DNA of 36,387 bases, taken from NCBI GenBank assembly GCA_029561735.1, contig JAKQWZ010000069.1, positions 1-36,387 on the forward strand, given 5' to 3'. A program made the translations under genes and the position numbers. Shown here piece after piece: positions 18,927-26,103 of the stretch. Origin of the DNA: Candidatus Omnitrophota bacterium. GTDB taxonomy: Bacteria > Omnitrophota > Gorgyraeia > Gygaellales > Profunditerraquicolaceae. Position 1 is the first letter of the stretch; every line of letters starts with the position of its first letter. Under the pieces are notes generated by a model. That model saw only the letters and a program-made list of their open reading frames with translations. It did not search any database and was not told the DNA's origin.

Positions 18927-20324
18927 ATGTTAAGAACCCATAATTGCGGCCAATTAAAATCATCTGATATCGGTAAAGAAGTTATTCTTTGCGGCTGGGT
19001 AGGAAGCCGGCGCGACCACGGCAAGCTTATTTTTATTGATGTGCGCGACAGGTATGGCCTGACTCAAGTTGTTTTTATACCCAAAGAATCAGCCGATGCC
19101 TATACCGCCGCGCAGGATTTAAGAAGTGAATTTGTAATTAAAGTCACCGGTAAAGTCAATCCCCGGCCAAAAGGGACAATCAATCCGAAACTGGTTACCG
19201 GGGAAGTGGAGATTTTAGCTACCAAGCTTGAAATTATCAACCCCAGCCTGACCCCGCCATTTGAGATAGCCGAAGATCTGGATATAACAGAAGAGATGCG
19301 TCTAAAATACCGTTATCTTGACCTGCGCAGGACAAGCGTATTTAATAATTTTTTAATGCGGCATAAGCTTTATCAGGCTGTCCGCTCATATCTGAATAAG
19401 AATGATTTTATTGAATGCGAAACACCGATCCTGACCAAGTCTACTCCTGAAGGCGCGCGGGATTATCTTGTGCCTTCCCGGGTGAATCCGGGATTGTTTT
19501 ACGCCCTGCCTCAATCCCCGCAGCTTTTCAAACAAATCCTGATGGTTGCCGGAATAGACAGGTATTACCAGATTGCCAAATGTTTCCGTGATGAGGACCT
19601 GCGCGCTGACCGCCAGCCGGAATTTACCCAGTTGGATATTGAAATGTCTTTTGTGCAGGAAGAAGATATCTTTTCGCTGACCGAAGGGCTCTATCAGGCG
19701 ATCTTTAAAGAATTAAAAGGCATTGATTTAAAAGTGCCGTTTCCGCGCATGAGTTATGCCCAGGCGCAAAAGGAATTTAACTGCGATAAGCCGGATCTGC
19801 GCCAGAAATTAAATACAGAATTTGCATTTGTCTGGGTTGTAGATTTTCCGCTTTTTAAATATAATGAAGAGGAGAAACGCTGGGAAAGCGAGCATCATCC
19901 TTTTACTGCCCCGCGACAGGAAGACCTGGAATTGATGGACAGCCAGCCGGAAAAAGTATTGTCGCGTTCGTATGATTTGGTGTTAAACGGCAATGAACTC
20001 GGTTCCGGGTCTATAAGGATACACGACCAGAAATTACAGGAGAAAATATTCAGCATAATCGGCATTACCCGGGAAGAAGCCAGGACGCGTTTTGGCTTTC
20101 TTCTGGAGGCTTTTGAATTCGGAGCACCGGTGCACGGCGGAGTGGCTTTTGGCATGGACAGGCTTTTGACTATCCTTGCCAATCAATCAAGTATACGGGA
20201 AGTCATTACTTTCCCTAAGACTCAAAAAGCTTTCTGCCCGCTGACTAATGCTCCTTCGCAAGTAGATGAAAAGCAGCTAAACGAATTGAGCATAGCGGTC
20301 AAACCAATCAAGAGGAGGGAGTGA
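18927..20324 (+). CDS. aspS: aspartate--tRNA ligase lacking the GAD insertion
   Basis: This class II synthetase has the bacterial-type N-terminal OB-fold anticodon-binding domain (LCGWVGSRRDHGKLIFIDVRD). The catalytic core follows with CFRDEDLRADRQPEFTQLDIEMSF and GVAFGMDRL. The usual bacterial enzyme is near 590 residues, while this one has 465. The missing part is the GAD domain, which normally sits after the DKPDLR block. Here DKPDLR (residues 287-292) joins almost directly to EFAFVWVVDFPLF (from residue 298), in frame. The remaining catalytic motifs look intact, so I expect an active enzyme. Whether it charges only tRNA-Asp or also tRNA-Asn cannot be told here, and no gatCAB genes are present. 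It lies between hisS and a LysM lipoprotein gene. Confidence 0.95.
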   Translation: MLRTHNCGQLKSSDIGKEVILCGWVGSRRDHGKLIFIDVRDRYGLTQVVFIPKESADAYTAAQDLRSEFVIKVTGKVNPRPKGTINPKLVTGEVEILATKLEIINPSLTPPFEIAEDLDITEEMRLKYRYLDLRRTSVFNNFLMRHKLYQAVRSYLNKNDFIECETPILTKSTPEGARDYLVPSRVNPGLFYALPQSPQLFKQILMVAGIDRYYQIAKCFRDEDLRADRQPEFTQLDIEMSFVQEEDIFSLTEGLYQAIFKELKGIDLKVPFPRMSYAQAQKEFNCDKPDLRQKLNTEFAFVWVVDFPLFKYNEEEKRWESEHHPFTAPRQEDLELMDSQPEKVLSRSYDLVLNGNELGSGSIRIHDQKLQEKIFSIIGITREEARTRFGFLLEAFEFGAPVHGGVAFGMDRLLTILANQSSIREVITFPKTQKAFCPLTNAPSQVDEKQLNELSIAVKPIKRRE

Positions 20325-20878
20325 TGAAAAAGTTCAATCTTCTTTCATTGTTATTGCTGGGGTCGGTTTTAGTTTTATCGGGATGCGTGGTCAGGACTTA
20401 TGAAATGACTAAAGACAGAGTAGATCAGGATGTGACTATCGGTAACCGCGGTTATCTTATGGGCAGCGCCCCTGCTTCAGACGGCGATCAGGCCCAAAAG
20501 CCGACTACGCGCACTACCCGTGTTGTTGAGATGGAACTGAGTTCACCTATAAAGTTCCAGAAGATGCCGCCAAAGAGCAAAGCCTCAGAGCAGGCCCCGG
20601 AGGCGGTTGAGGAGTATGTTGAAATAACCGGGAACAAGGGTTATATAACTGAAAGCATAACGCCGGAAGTTGAGCTGGGTTCATATGAGAAATATACCGT
20701 GCAAAAAGGCGATACCCTGCAAAAGATATCTAGTAAATATTACGGCACTACCAAAAATTGGTACAAGATCTATAAACTGAACAAGGATCTGGTCAAAGGT
20801 TTTGACAAAATATATCCCGGACAGGTGATCAATATACCGGTTGAGGGAATGAAAGCACCAAAGGATAACCTGAAGTAA
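20324..20878 (+). CDS. LysM-domain lipoprotein
   Basis: This 184-residue protein has a lipoprotein signal peptide with lipobox LSGC and acylation cysteine 21, so it should be tethered to a membrane by lipid. A C-terminal LysM domain (about residues 122-172, YTVQKGDTLQKISSKYYG to YPGQVINIP) predicts binding to peptidoglycan glycan chains. The region between carries two similar short motifs, IGNRGYLMG (39-47) and TGNKGYITE (102-110), joined by a polar linker. I chose the ATG at 20324, which overlaps the aspS stop by one base and has AGGAGGG just upstream. A GTG three bases earlier is possible. Its role is probably structural in the envelope, and I see no enzyme domain. Confidence 0.88.
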   Translation: MKKFNLLSLLLLGSVLVLSGCVVRTYEMTKDRVDQDVTIGNRGYLMGSAPASDGDQAQKPTTRTTRVVEMELSSPIKFQKMPPKSKASEQAPEAVEEYVEITGNKGYITESITPEVELGSYEKYTVQKGDTLQKISSKYYGTTKNWYKIYKLNKDLVKGFDKIYPGQVINIPVEGMKAPKDNLK

Positions 20879-20881
20879 CCA

Positions 20882-21832
20882 GTGGAAAAAATAATTAAGT
20901 TAGACAGCCGCCGGCAGGCGCAGGCGCTTTTCGGCCCTCAAGACGAATTTTTAAGGATAATTGAAAAAGATTTTAAAGTCAAGGCTGCTTTGCGCGGAGA
21001 CTATCTTAAAATTGAAGGCCTGGCTTCTAATATAAGAAAGGCCGGTGCAGCCATAGAATATCTGCTGGAATATATCAAAACCGGCCATTCAGATATCGGC
21101 AAAGCCGACCTTTACTGCATTATCTCTAATTTTAAAAAGGGGAATAAAAGTATTGCCGAAGAACCGCGGCTGAGCGCATCCCTGCAGCCATTATCTAAAC
21201 ATATCGGCCCGCGCACCGAGGGGCAGCGTGAATATTTTGAGGCGATCAGAAGGCATGATATTGTTTTTGGGATAGGCCCTGCAGGCACAGGCAAGACTTA
21301 CCTGGCTATGGCATGCGCTGTAGAGGCATTGGAAAAGCAGCAGGTACGCAGGATAATACTTACGCGTCCGGCAGTGGAAGCCGCAGGCGAATCTTTGGGT
21401 TTTTTGCCCGGGGATATGTATGAGAAGATTTCGCCTTATCTGCGCCCGCTTTATGATGCGCTTTATGATATGATGGAAGCCGAGCGCATAGAGAAATATA
21501 TTGAGACCGGAATTATTGAAGTTGCGCCATTGGCTTACATGAGAGGCAGGACCCTCAATGACGCTTTTATTGTGCTGGATGAAGCTCAAAATTGCACTGC
21601 CTGGCAGATGAAAATGTTTTTGACCCGGCTGGGTTTTGATTCCAAGGCAGTGATAACCGGGGATATAACCCAGAGCGACCTTCCTGACGGAAAGCCCATA
21701 GGCTTATTGCAGGCGCAGGAGGTCTTAAAAGAAATAGAGGGTATTAAATTCGCCTACCTTACCGGTTCTGATGTTGTAAGGCATTCATTAGTCCAGAGGA
21801 TAATTGAAGCATATGATCAAACAAGCCGTTAA
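20882..21832 (+). CDS. phoH: PhoH-like ATPase (YbeZ type)
   Basis: This 316-residue protein has a short KH-like N-terminal domain (LFGPQDEFLRIIEKDFKVKA) followed by a P-loop ATPase. The Walker A motif is GPAGTGKTYLAMA, then TRPAVEAAGESLGFLPGD, and the Walker B motif is AFIVLDEAQNCT. A sensor TGDITQSDLP follows. PhoH/YbeZ proteins are linked to RNA metabolism and work with YbeY, whose gene lies two places downstream. That order (phoH, 7TM-HD, ybeY, recO) is a known conserved neighbourhood. The start is a GTG three bases after the previous stop, with only a weak ribosome-binding site. The end overlaps the HD gene by 20 bases. Confidence 0.94.
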   Translation: MEKIIKLDSRRQAQALFGPQDEFLRIIEKDFKVKAALRGDYLKIEGLASNIRKAGAAIEYLLEYIKTGHSDIGKADLYCIISNFKKGNKSIAEEPRLSASLQPLSKHIGPRTEGQREYFEAIRRHDIVFGIGPAGTGKTYLAMACAVEALEKQQVRRIILTRPAVEAAGESLGFLPGDMYEKISPYLRPLYDALYDMMEAERIEKYIETGIIEVAPLAYMRGRTLNDAFIVLDEAQNCTAWQMKMFLTRLGFDSKAVITGDITQSDLPDGKPIGLLQAQEVLKEIEGIKFAYLTGSDVVRHSLVQRIIEAYDQTSR

Positions 21833-23207
21833 AATAATAATTGATAAATTAAAGCCGATCCTGTTAACAGTTTTTATATTCGGGTTAAGCGCATTTTTGC
21901 GGGTAAATTTCATTGTGCCGTCTATGCTTTTGTGCCTGTTATTGTATTTAAGGTTCAGGCAGAAATACCCCGTAGCTTCGGCGTTCAAACTTCTAAACAT
22001 CACGTTACTTTATGTGATCATTTTTGTGTCCAGCTATTATGTAGCCAGGAACGGCTGGCCGGTATCTTATGTGCCGTTTTGCGTGATCCCTATGCTGGCC
22101 GCGATAATGTTCGGGAGCTTAGAACTTCCTTTTCTTTTAAGCGCTGCCTGTGGCCTGACAGTCGCTTCTATCTATGGAAATAACCTGAACCTTGGCCTGA
22201 TGTTTCTGGTCAGCGGCAGCGTTTCAGCCATGCTTGTTGTGGGCGCGCGTAAACGCAGCGTAGTCATACGCGCCGGTATCCTGACCGGGTTGATCCAGGC
22301 CCTGCTTTTGTTGTTTGTGTACAATTTTAATTTTTATTACCCATTCCGCTACCTTCTTGCGTTTATTAACGGAGTTGCCTGCGGCATAATAGTCATCGGC
22401 GTTTTGCCTGTATTTGAATATCTTTTTAAAACTGTGACTAACATAAGCCTGCTTGAATTGGCGGATTTTAACCATCCTTTGCTGCAACGGCTGATCATGG
22501 AGGCGCCCGGAACTTATCACCACAGCCTTGTTGTCGGTAATCTGGCTGAAGCTGCCTGCCGGCCTATCGGGGCAAATGCCCTTTTAGCCAGGGTTGGGGC
22601 CTATTACCATGATATAGGCAAGCTAGATAAGTCGGAATACTTTATTGAAAATCAGGATATCCCTTTAAATAAACACGATGCTTTGTCTCCCTCTATGAGT
22701 AAGATGGTCATTATGAACCATGTTAAAGAAGGGGTTGAGCTGGCAAATAAGTACCACCTTAATCCGAAACTGATTGAGTTTATTGCCCAGCATCACGGAA
22801 ATTCCCTGGTTTATTATTTTTACCGTAGGGCGCTTGAAAATCTTGAAGAAGAACAGGATGTGCTGGAAGAGGGGTTCCGTTATCCCGGGCCAAAGCCTAC
22901 TTCAAAAGAGACCGCAGTGGTGCTTTTGGCTGATTCGGTTGAAGCCGCGACAAGGTCCTTAAAAGACCCCGGCCCATCAAAGATAGAAGAAGTGGTGCAC
23001 AAAGTTATCAATAATAAATTCATAGACGGACAGCTTGATGAGTGTGACCTGACCTTGCGAGACCTGGAAAAGATCTCGGCAATATTTATAAGAATATTAA
23101 GCGGCATTTATCACAGCCGGATTACTTATCCGGAGTCCGATAATAGTGAAAATAATAATAAGAAATCTTCAAAAGAAAACCCCCGTCAGCCGCCTGACCA
23201 GGCGTAA
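21813..23207 (+). CDS. 7TM-HD-family membrane phosphohydrolase (PgpH-like, no HDED domain)
   Basis: This 464-residue protein has several predicted membrane helices in its first 215 residues. A cytoplasmic HD domain follows, with TYHHSLVVGNLAEAA, YYHDIGKL (the HDIG signature), QHHG and LLADSVEAATRS. The closest known family is 7TM-HD, which includes the c-di-AMP phosphodiesterase PgpH. Typical members exceed 650 residues because of a large N-terminal extracytoplasmic 7TMR-HDED domain, and this protein starts directly with membrane helices. I chose the ATG at 21813 over an in-frame TTG at 21804. The polar C-terminal tail (asparagine, lysine, serine and proline rich) overlaps the ybeY start by 62 bases. 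A c-di-AMP substrate is inference. Confidence 0.88.
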   Translation: MIKQAVKIIIDKLKPILLTVFIFGLSAFLRVNFIVPSMLLCLLLYLRFRQKYPVASAFKLLNITLLYVIIFVSSYYVARNGWPVSYVPFCVIPMLAAIMFGSLELPFLLSAACGLTVASIYGNNLNLGLMFLVSGSVSAMLVVGARKRSVVIRAGILTGLIQALLLLFVYNFNFYYPFRYLLAFINGVACGIIVIGVLPVFEYLFKTVTNISLLELADFNHPLLQRLIMEAPGTYHHSLVVGNLAEAACRPIGANALLARVGAYYHDIGKLDKSEYFIENQDIPLNKHDALSPSMSKMVIMNHVKEGVELANKYHLNPKLIEFIAQHHGNSLVYYFYRRALENLEEEQDVLEEGFRYPGPKPTSKETAVVLLADSVEAATRSLKDPGPSKIEEVVHKVINNKFIDGQLDECDLTLRDLEKISAIFIRILSGIYHSRITYPESDNSENNNKKSSKENPRQPPDQA

Positions 23208-23583
23208 TATCGCAAGGGCCATTCAGGGCGTATTTGCGTCTGCGCAGCAGCGTGCGAAAAATTACGAAATAAACGTTTGTATCTTTGACGACAGCAAGAT
23301 CAGGAAGCTGAATAAAAAGTTCCTTAATAAGGACCGCTCCACCGATGTTCTGGCGTTTGATCTTTCTTCGGGGGGCAAAAGCCTGGCAGATATAGCAATA
23401 TCCGCCGAGACCGCGGTATTAAATTCCCGTTTATACCGCAGCAGTGCTGCTTATGAATTATGCCTTTATTCTGCCCATGCGGCATTACACCTGTTGGGTT
23501 ATAATGATGCTACAAAAAACGGGTTTAAAAAAATGGAAAGCATTGCCCTTCGCCTGTTATCACGTCTTAAGATTAAGCCTTAA
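23146..23583 (+). CDS. ybeY: endoribonuclease YbeY with variant metal site
   Basis: This 145-residue protein matches YbeY, a metal-dependent RNase used in 16S rRNA maturation and ribosome quality control. It shows INVCIFDDSKIRKLNKKFLNKDRSTDVLAF, then the metal-site block HAALHLLGYND at residues 111-121. The usual motif is HGxLHLxGYDH with three histidines. Here the first two (111 and 115) are present and the third position is Asp121. The arginine usually found after LNxxY is leucine here. Similar changes occur, from memory, in Bacteroidota YbeY, so activity is still plausible. The GTG start lies 62 bases inside the previous gene and gives the correct family N-terminus (MKIIIRN). Confidence 0.85.
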   Translation: MKIIIRNLQKKTPVSRLTRRNIARAIQGVFASAQQRAKNYEINVCIFDDSKIRKLNKKFLNKDRSTDVLAFDLSSGGKSLADIAISAETAVLNSRLYRSSAAYELCLYSAHAALHLLGYNDATKNGFKKMESIALRLLSRLKIKP

Positions 23584-23590
23584 AAATTAA

Positions 23591-24343
23591 ATGCCTATTC
23601 ATAAAACCGAAGCTTTGATCCTGAACCGGCGTGATTTCCGCGAGACATCACTGATAGTTGATTTTTATTCCCGCGATTTCGGAAGGATTTCCGGGATATT
23701 AAAGGGCATCAGGGCTGACCTTAAGAAGTTTGCCAGCCCTATTGAGCCTTTTTCGCTTAACGAGATAGTATTTTACCGCAGCAAAAGCTCCGGGCTTCAT
23801 CTGGTCAGCCAGTGCGACCTTAAGGATAATTTTACCCCTTTGCGGTCCAATATTTCCCGGTTTGTCATGGCCAGCGTAATAACCGAGATGGTATCGGCGC
23901 TTATGCAGCCTGAAGATAAAAATGAAGAAATATTCAACCTGTTGATAAGCGTGCTTTCCGGGATGGGCACAAATATAAATCCCGAAAAAATACTGTCCAT
24001 TTTTAAGATAAAAATGCTTTCGCTTTCCGGGTTTAAGCCCCATCTTGATTCCTGCGTGTGCTGTCAGGATAAGATTGCGGGTAATTCTAAATTCAGTTTA
24101 AGCCTGGGAGGGCTCATCTGCCAGAAGTGCTGCCATAAAGATTTAAGCGCCCGCGCGATATTTAGAGGCACCATAGCCTCCATATTGTATATAGAAAAAA
24201 ATGATTTTAAGAGTACGCTCAACCTTGGGCTTAACCCGCAGATAAAAAGAGAACTTGACCTGATATTAAATGCTTTTATAAAATTCCATCTGGAAAAAGA
24301 CCTGAAATCTGAAAGAGTCGCAGAGCGGCTCGTGGGGGTATAA
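23591..24343 (+). CDS. recO: DNA repair protein RecO
   Basis: RecO anneals single strands and loads RecA with RecR at gaps. The 250-residue length is typical. The N-terminal OB fold reads KTEALILNRRDFRETSLIVDFYSRDFGRISGILKG. A helical middle segment follows, then a zinc-finger pattern of CxxC (CVCC) and CxxC (ICQKC) flanking an LGGLI strand. The gene follows ybeY by 7 bases and its stop overlaps the panE start (TAATG). In many bacteria era sits between ybeY and recO, but it is missing here. Confidence 0.92.
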   Translation: MPIHKTEALILNRRDFRETSLIVDFYSRDFGRISGILKGIRADLKKFASPIEPFSLNEIVFYRSKSSGLHLVSQCDLKDNFTPLRSNISRFVMASVITEMVSALMQPEDKNEEIFNLLISVLSGMGTNINPEKILSIFKIKMLSLSGFKPHLDSCVCCQDKIAGNSKFSLSLGGLICQKCCHKDLSARAIFRGTIASILYIEKNDFKSTLNLGLNPQIKRELDLILNAFIKFHLEKDLKSERVAERLVGV

Positions 24344-25269
24344 TGAAGATAGCTATTGTCGGACCGGGTGCGCTGGGATTGTTGCTTGCAGGCCTGTTGT
24401 CTAAAACAAAAGAGGATATCTGGATACTGGATAAAGACAAAGAACGCGCCGGGCTCATCAGCCGTAATGGCATCAGGGTTGAAGGGGTCAGCGGCAGCTG
24501 GGAGGCCTCATTAAAGGCTACGCATGAAGCTCAAAAATTAGAAAAAGCTGACCTGGTAATTATCACTGTAAAAGCCTATGATACAAAATCAGCGGTTTCC
24601 CGGTGCAAATCGCTTGTCGGCCCGGACACTTATGTGCTTACCTTGCAGAACGGTGTCGGTAACGTGGAGATAATATCCGAAGAGTTCGGTGAAGAAAGAG
24701 TCTTAGGCGGCGTGACTAACATGGGCGCTACTCTCATTGGCCCGTCTAAGGTCAGGCATGCGGGAAAGGGCGAGACAGTGATCGGAAGGATGGACGGTAA
24801 ACTCCCGGTTGAAATGAAGCGGATCAGGGATATTTTTACCAAAGCCGGGCTTGACCTGAAATTTTCCCGGGATATTAAATCTTTGCTCTGGTCTAAGCTG
24901 GTAATAAATGCCGGCATAAACGCCCTTACTGCTGTAACCAGGCTGCCTAACGGAAAGCTGATTGAGTTTGAAGGGGCGCGCAAGGTTTTAAGGGATGCTG
25001 TTACTGAAGCAGTCAGGGTGGCCAAAAGAAAACGGATCAAGCTTGCCTATGATGACCCTCTGGCAAAAGTAGAAGCTGTGTGCGAGGCAACTAGCACAAA
25101 TATATCTTCTATGCTGCAGGATGTATTAAAGAAAAAACGCACGGAAATAGATTTTATTAACGCTGTTATAGTCAGGCAGGCACACGAAGTGCGCATACCG
25201 GTTCCGGTAAATACGCTGCTTACGGACCTGGTCAAAACTATTGAATCCAGTTATAACGCCCAAAAATAA
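24343..25269 (+). CDS. panE: 2-dehydropantoate 2-reductase
   Basis: This 308-residue NADPH-dependent enzyme reduces ketopantoate to pantoate. The Rossmann nucleotide-binding loop is IAIVGPGALGLLLAGLL at the N-terminus, followed by VIITVKAYDT and TLQNGVGNVE. The catalytic lysine region is LLWSKLVINAGINALTAVTRLPNG. The C-terminal helical domain ends with a histidine- and proline-containing HEVRIPVPVNTLL block. It follows panB in the pathway, and panB itself lies 3.5 kb downstream. Both ends overlap neighbours through TAATG junctions, so it is translationally linked to recO and the TPR gene. Other ketoreductases of the same fold are an alternative, but the motif set favours PanE. Confidence 0.92.
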   Translation: MKIAIVGPGALGLLLAGLLSKTKEDIWILDKDKERAGLISRNGIRVEGVSGSWEASLKATHEAQKLEKADLVIITVKAYDTKSAVSRCKSLVGPDTYVLTLQNGVGNVEIISEEFGEERVLGGVTNMGATLIGPSKVRHAGKGETVIGRMDGKLPVEMKRIRDIFTKAGLDLKFSRDIKSLLWSKLVINAGINALTAVTRLPNGKLIEFEGARKVLRDAVTEAVRVAKRKRIKLAYDDPLAKVEAVCEATSTNISSMLQDVLKKKRTEIDFINAVIVRQAHEVRIPVPVNTLLTDLVKTIESSYNAQK

Positions 25270-26102
25270 TGAAAAAAATTATTCTTATTTTTATTTTGTT
25301 GCTGGCTGTAATTATCGCGGTTGTTTATATGCTGGATAAATCAGGATACCCGGTATTAGGGTTTATGCATAAGGCCCCTGCCTGCATAGAGCCGTATAAG
25401 AGGGCTGTCAAAGTCCTGAAGGCCATGGAACTCTTGCGTTATAGAAAAGATGCTCAAGCCCGGGTAATGCTGGATGAAATACTGGTTTCGGAGCCGGATA
25501 ATATTGATGCGCTCTGGGGTAAAGCCGAGATATTCAGGCGCAAATACGATTATGAGCAGGCCAAATTACTGCTGGATAAAGTTTTAAGCGCAAACCCTTC
25601 ATATTATCCGGCTGTGATCAGCCTTGCATATATCAGATTCCGGGAAAATAAATTTGACCAGGCCCAGAAAATGATTGAAGGCGTATTAAAACAGGGTTGT
25701 GCTGATCAGGATACACAGGCGCTTTCATATGTCCTATTGGGCAATATCTGCAGTACCCGTTCAGCAAAAGGAAACTTGCTGGAAAAGATGCGTTTTACTC
25801 CATATATCAAGCCGTATCTGGATAAAGCTGTAGAGATTTCGCCTAATTTATCCGAAGTCCATCTGGGGTTGGGCAGTTTTTATCTTTTGGCGCCGGCTTT
25901 AATCGGAGGCAATCTGGATAAGGCTATTGAAGAGCTGGAAAAGGCCTATTCTTTGGCGCCTGATTTTGCCACAGTCAATGTGCGCCTTGCTCAGGCATAT
26001 CAATTGAAAAAGAATATGGAAAAATACGAATTTCATTTGAAAAAGGCTGAAAAAATTGAGCCGGATAATGAGGCGCTGATTGAATTCAGGCAGAATAAAT
26101 AA
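25269..26102 (+). CDS. membrane-anchored TPR protein
   Basis: This 277-residue protein has one N-terminal hydrophobic segment (about residues 4-21), and the rest is helical repeats. TPR-like units can be seen around DNIDALWGKAEIFRRKYDYEQAK, SYYPAVISLAYIRFRENKFDQAQ, LSEVHLGLGSFYLL and NLDKAIEELEKAYSLAPD, ending with EKIEPDNEALIEF. I see no enzymatic motif. The segment LAPALIGGNLDKAIEELEKA recalls TPR proteins of the TRAP-transporter T-component kind, but no transporter genes are adjacent. It most likely mediates protein contacts at the membrane. It overlaps panE by one base and is followed closely by polX. Confidence 0.8.
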   Translation: MKKIILIFILLLAVIIAVVYMLDKSGYPVLGFMHKAPACIEPYKRAVKVLKAMELLRYRKDAQARVMLDEILVSEPDNIDALWGKAEIFRRKYDYEQAKLLLDKVLSANPSYYPAVISLAYIRFRENKFDQAQKMIEGVLKQGCADQDTQALSYVLLGNICSTRSAKGNLLEKMRFTPYIKPYLDKAVEISPNLSEVHLGLGSFYLLAPALIGGNLDKAIEELEKAYSLAPDFATVNVRLAQAYQLKKNMEKYEFHLKKAEKIEPDNEALIEFRQNK

Positions 26103-26103
26103 C

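Noticed and set aside
19788-19820. Frameshift or sequencing error in aspS
   Set aside because: The joined sequence stays in frame and both sides continue conserved blocks. A random error would break the frame or the motifs, though an assembly deletion of a multiple of three cannot be fully excluded.
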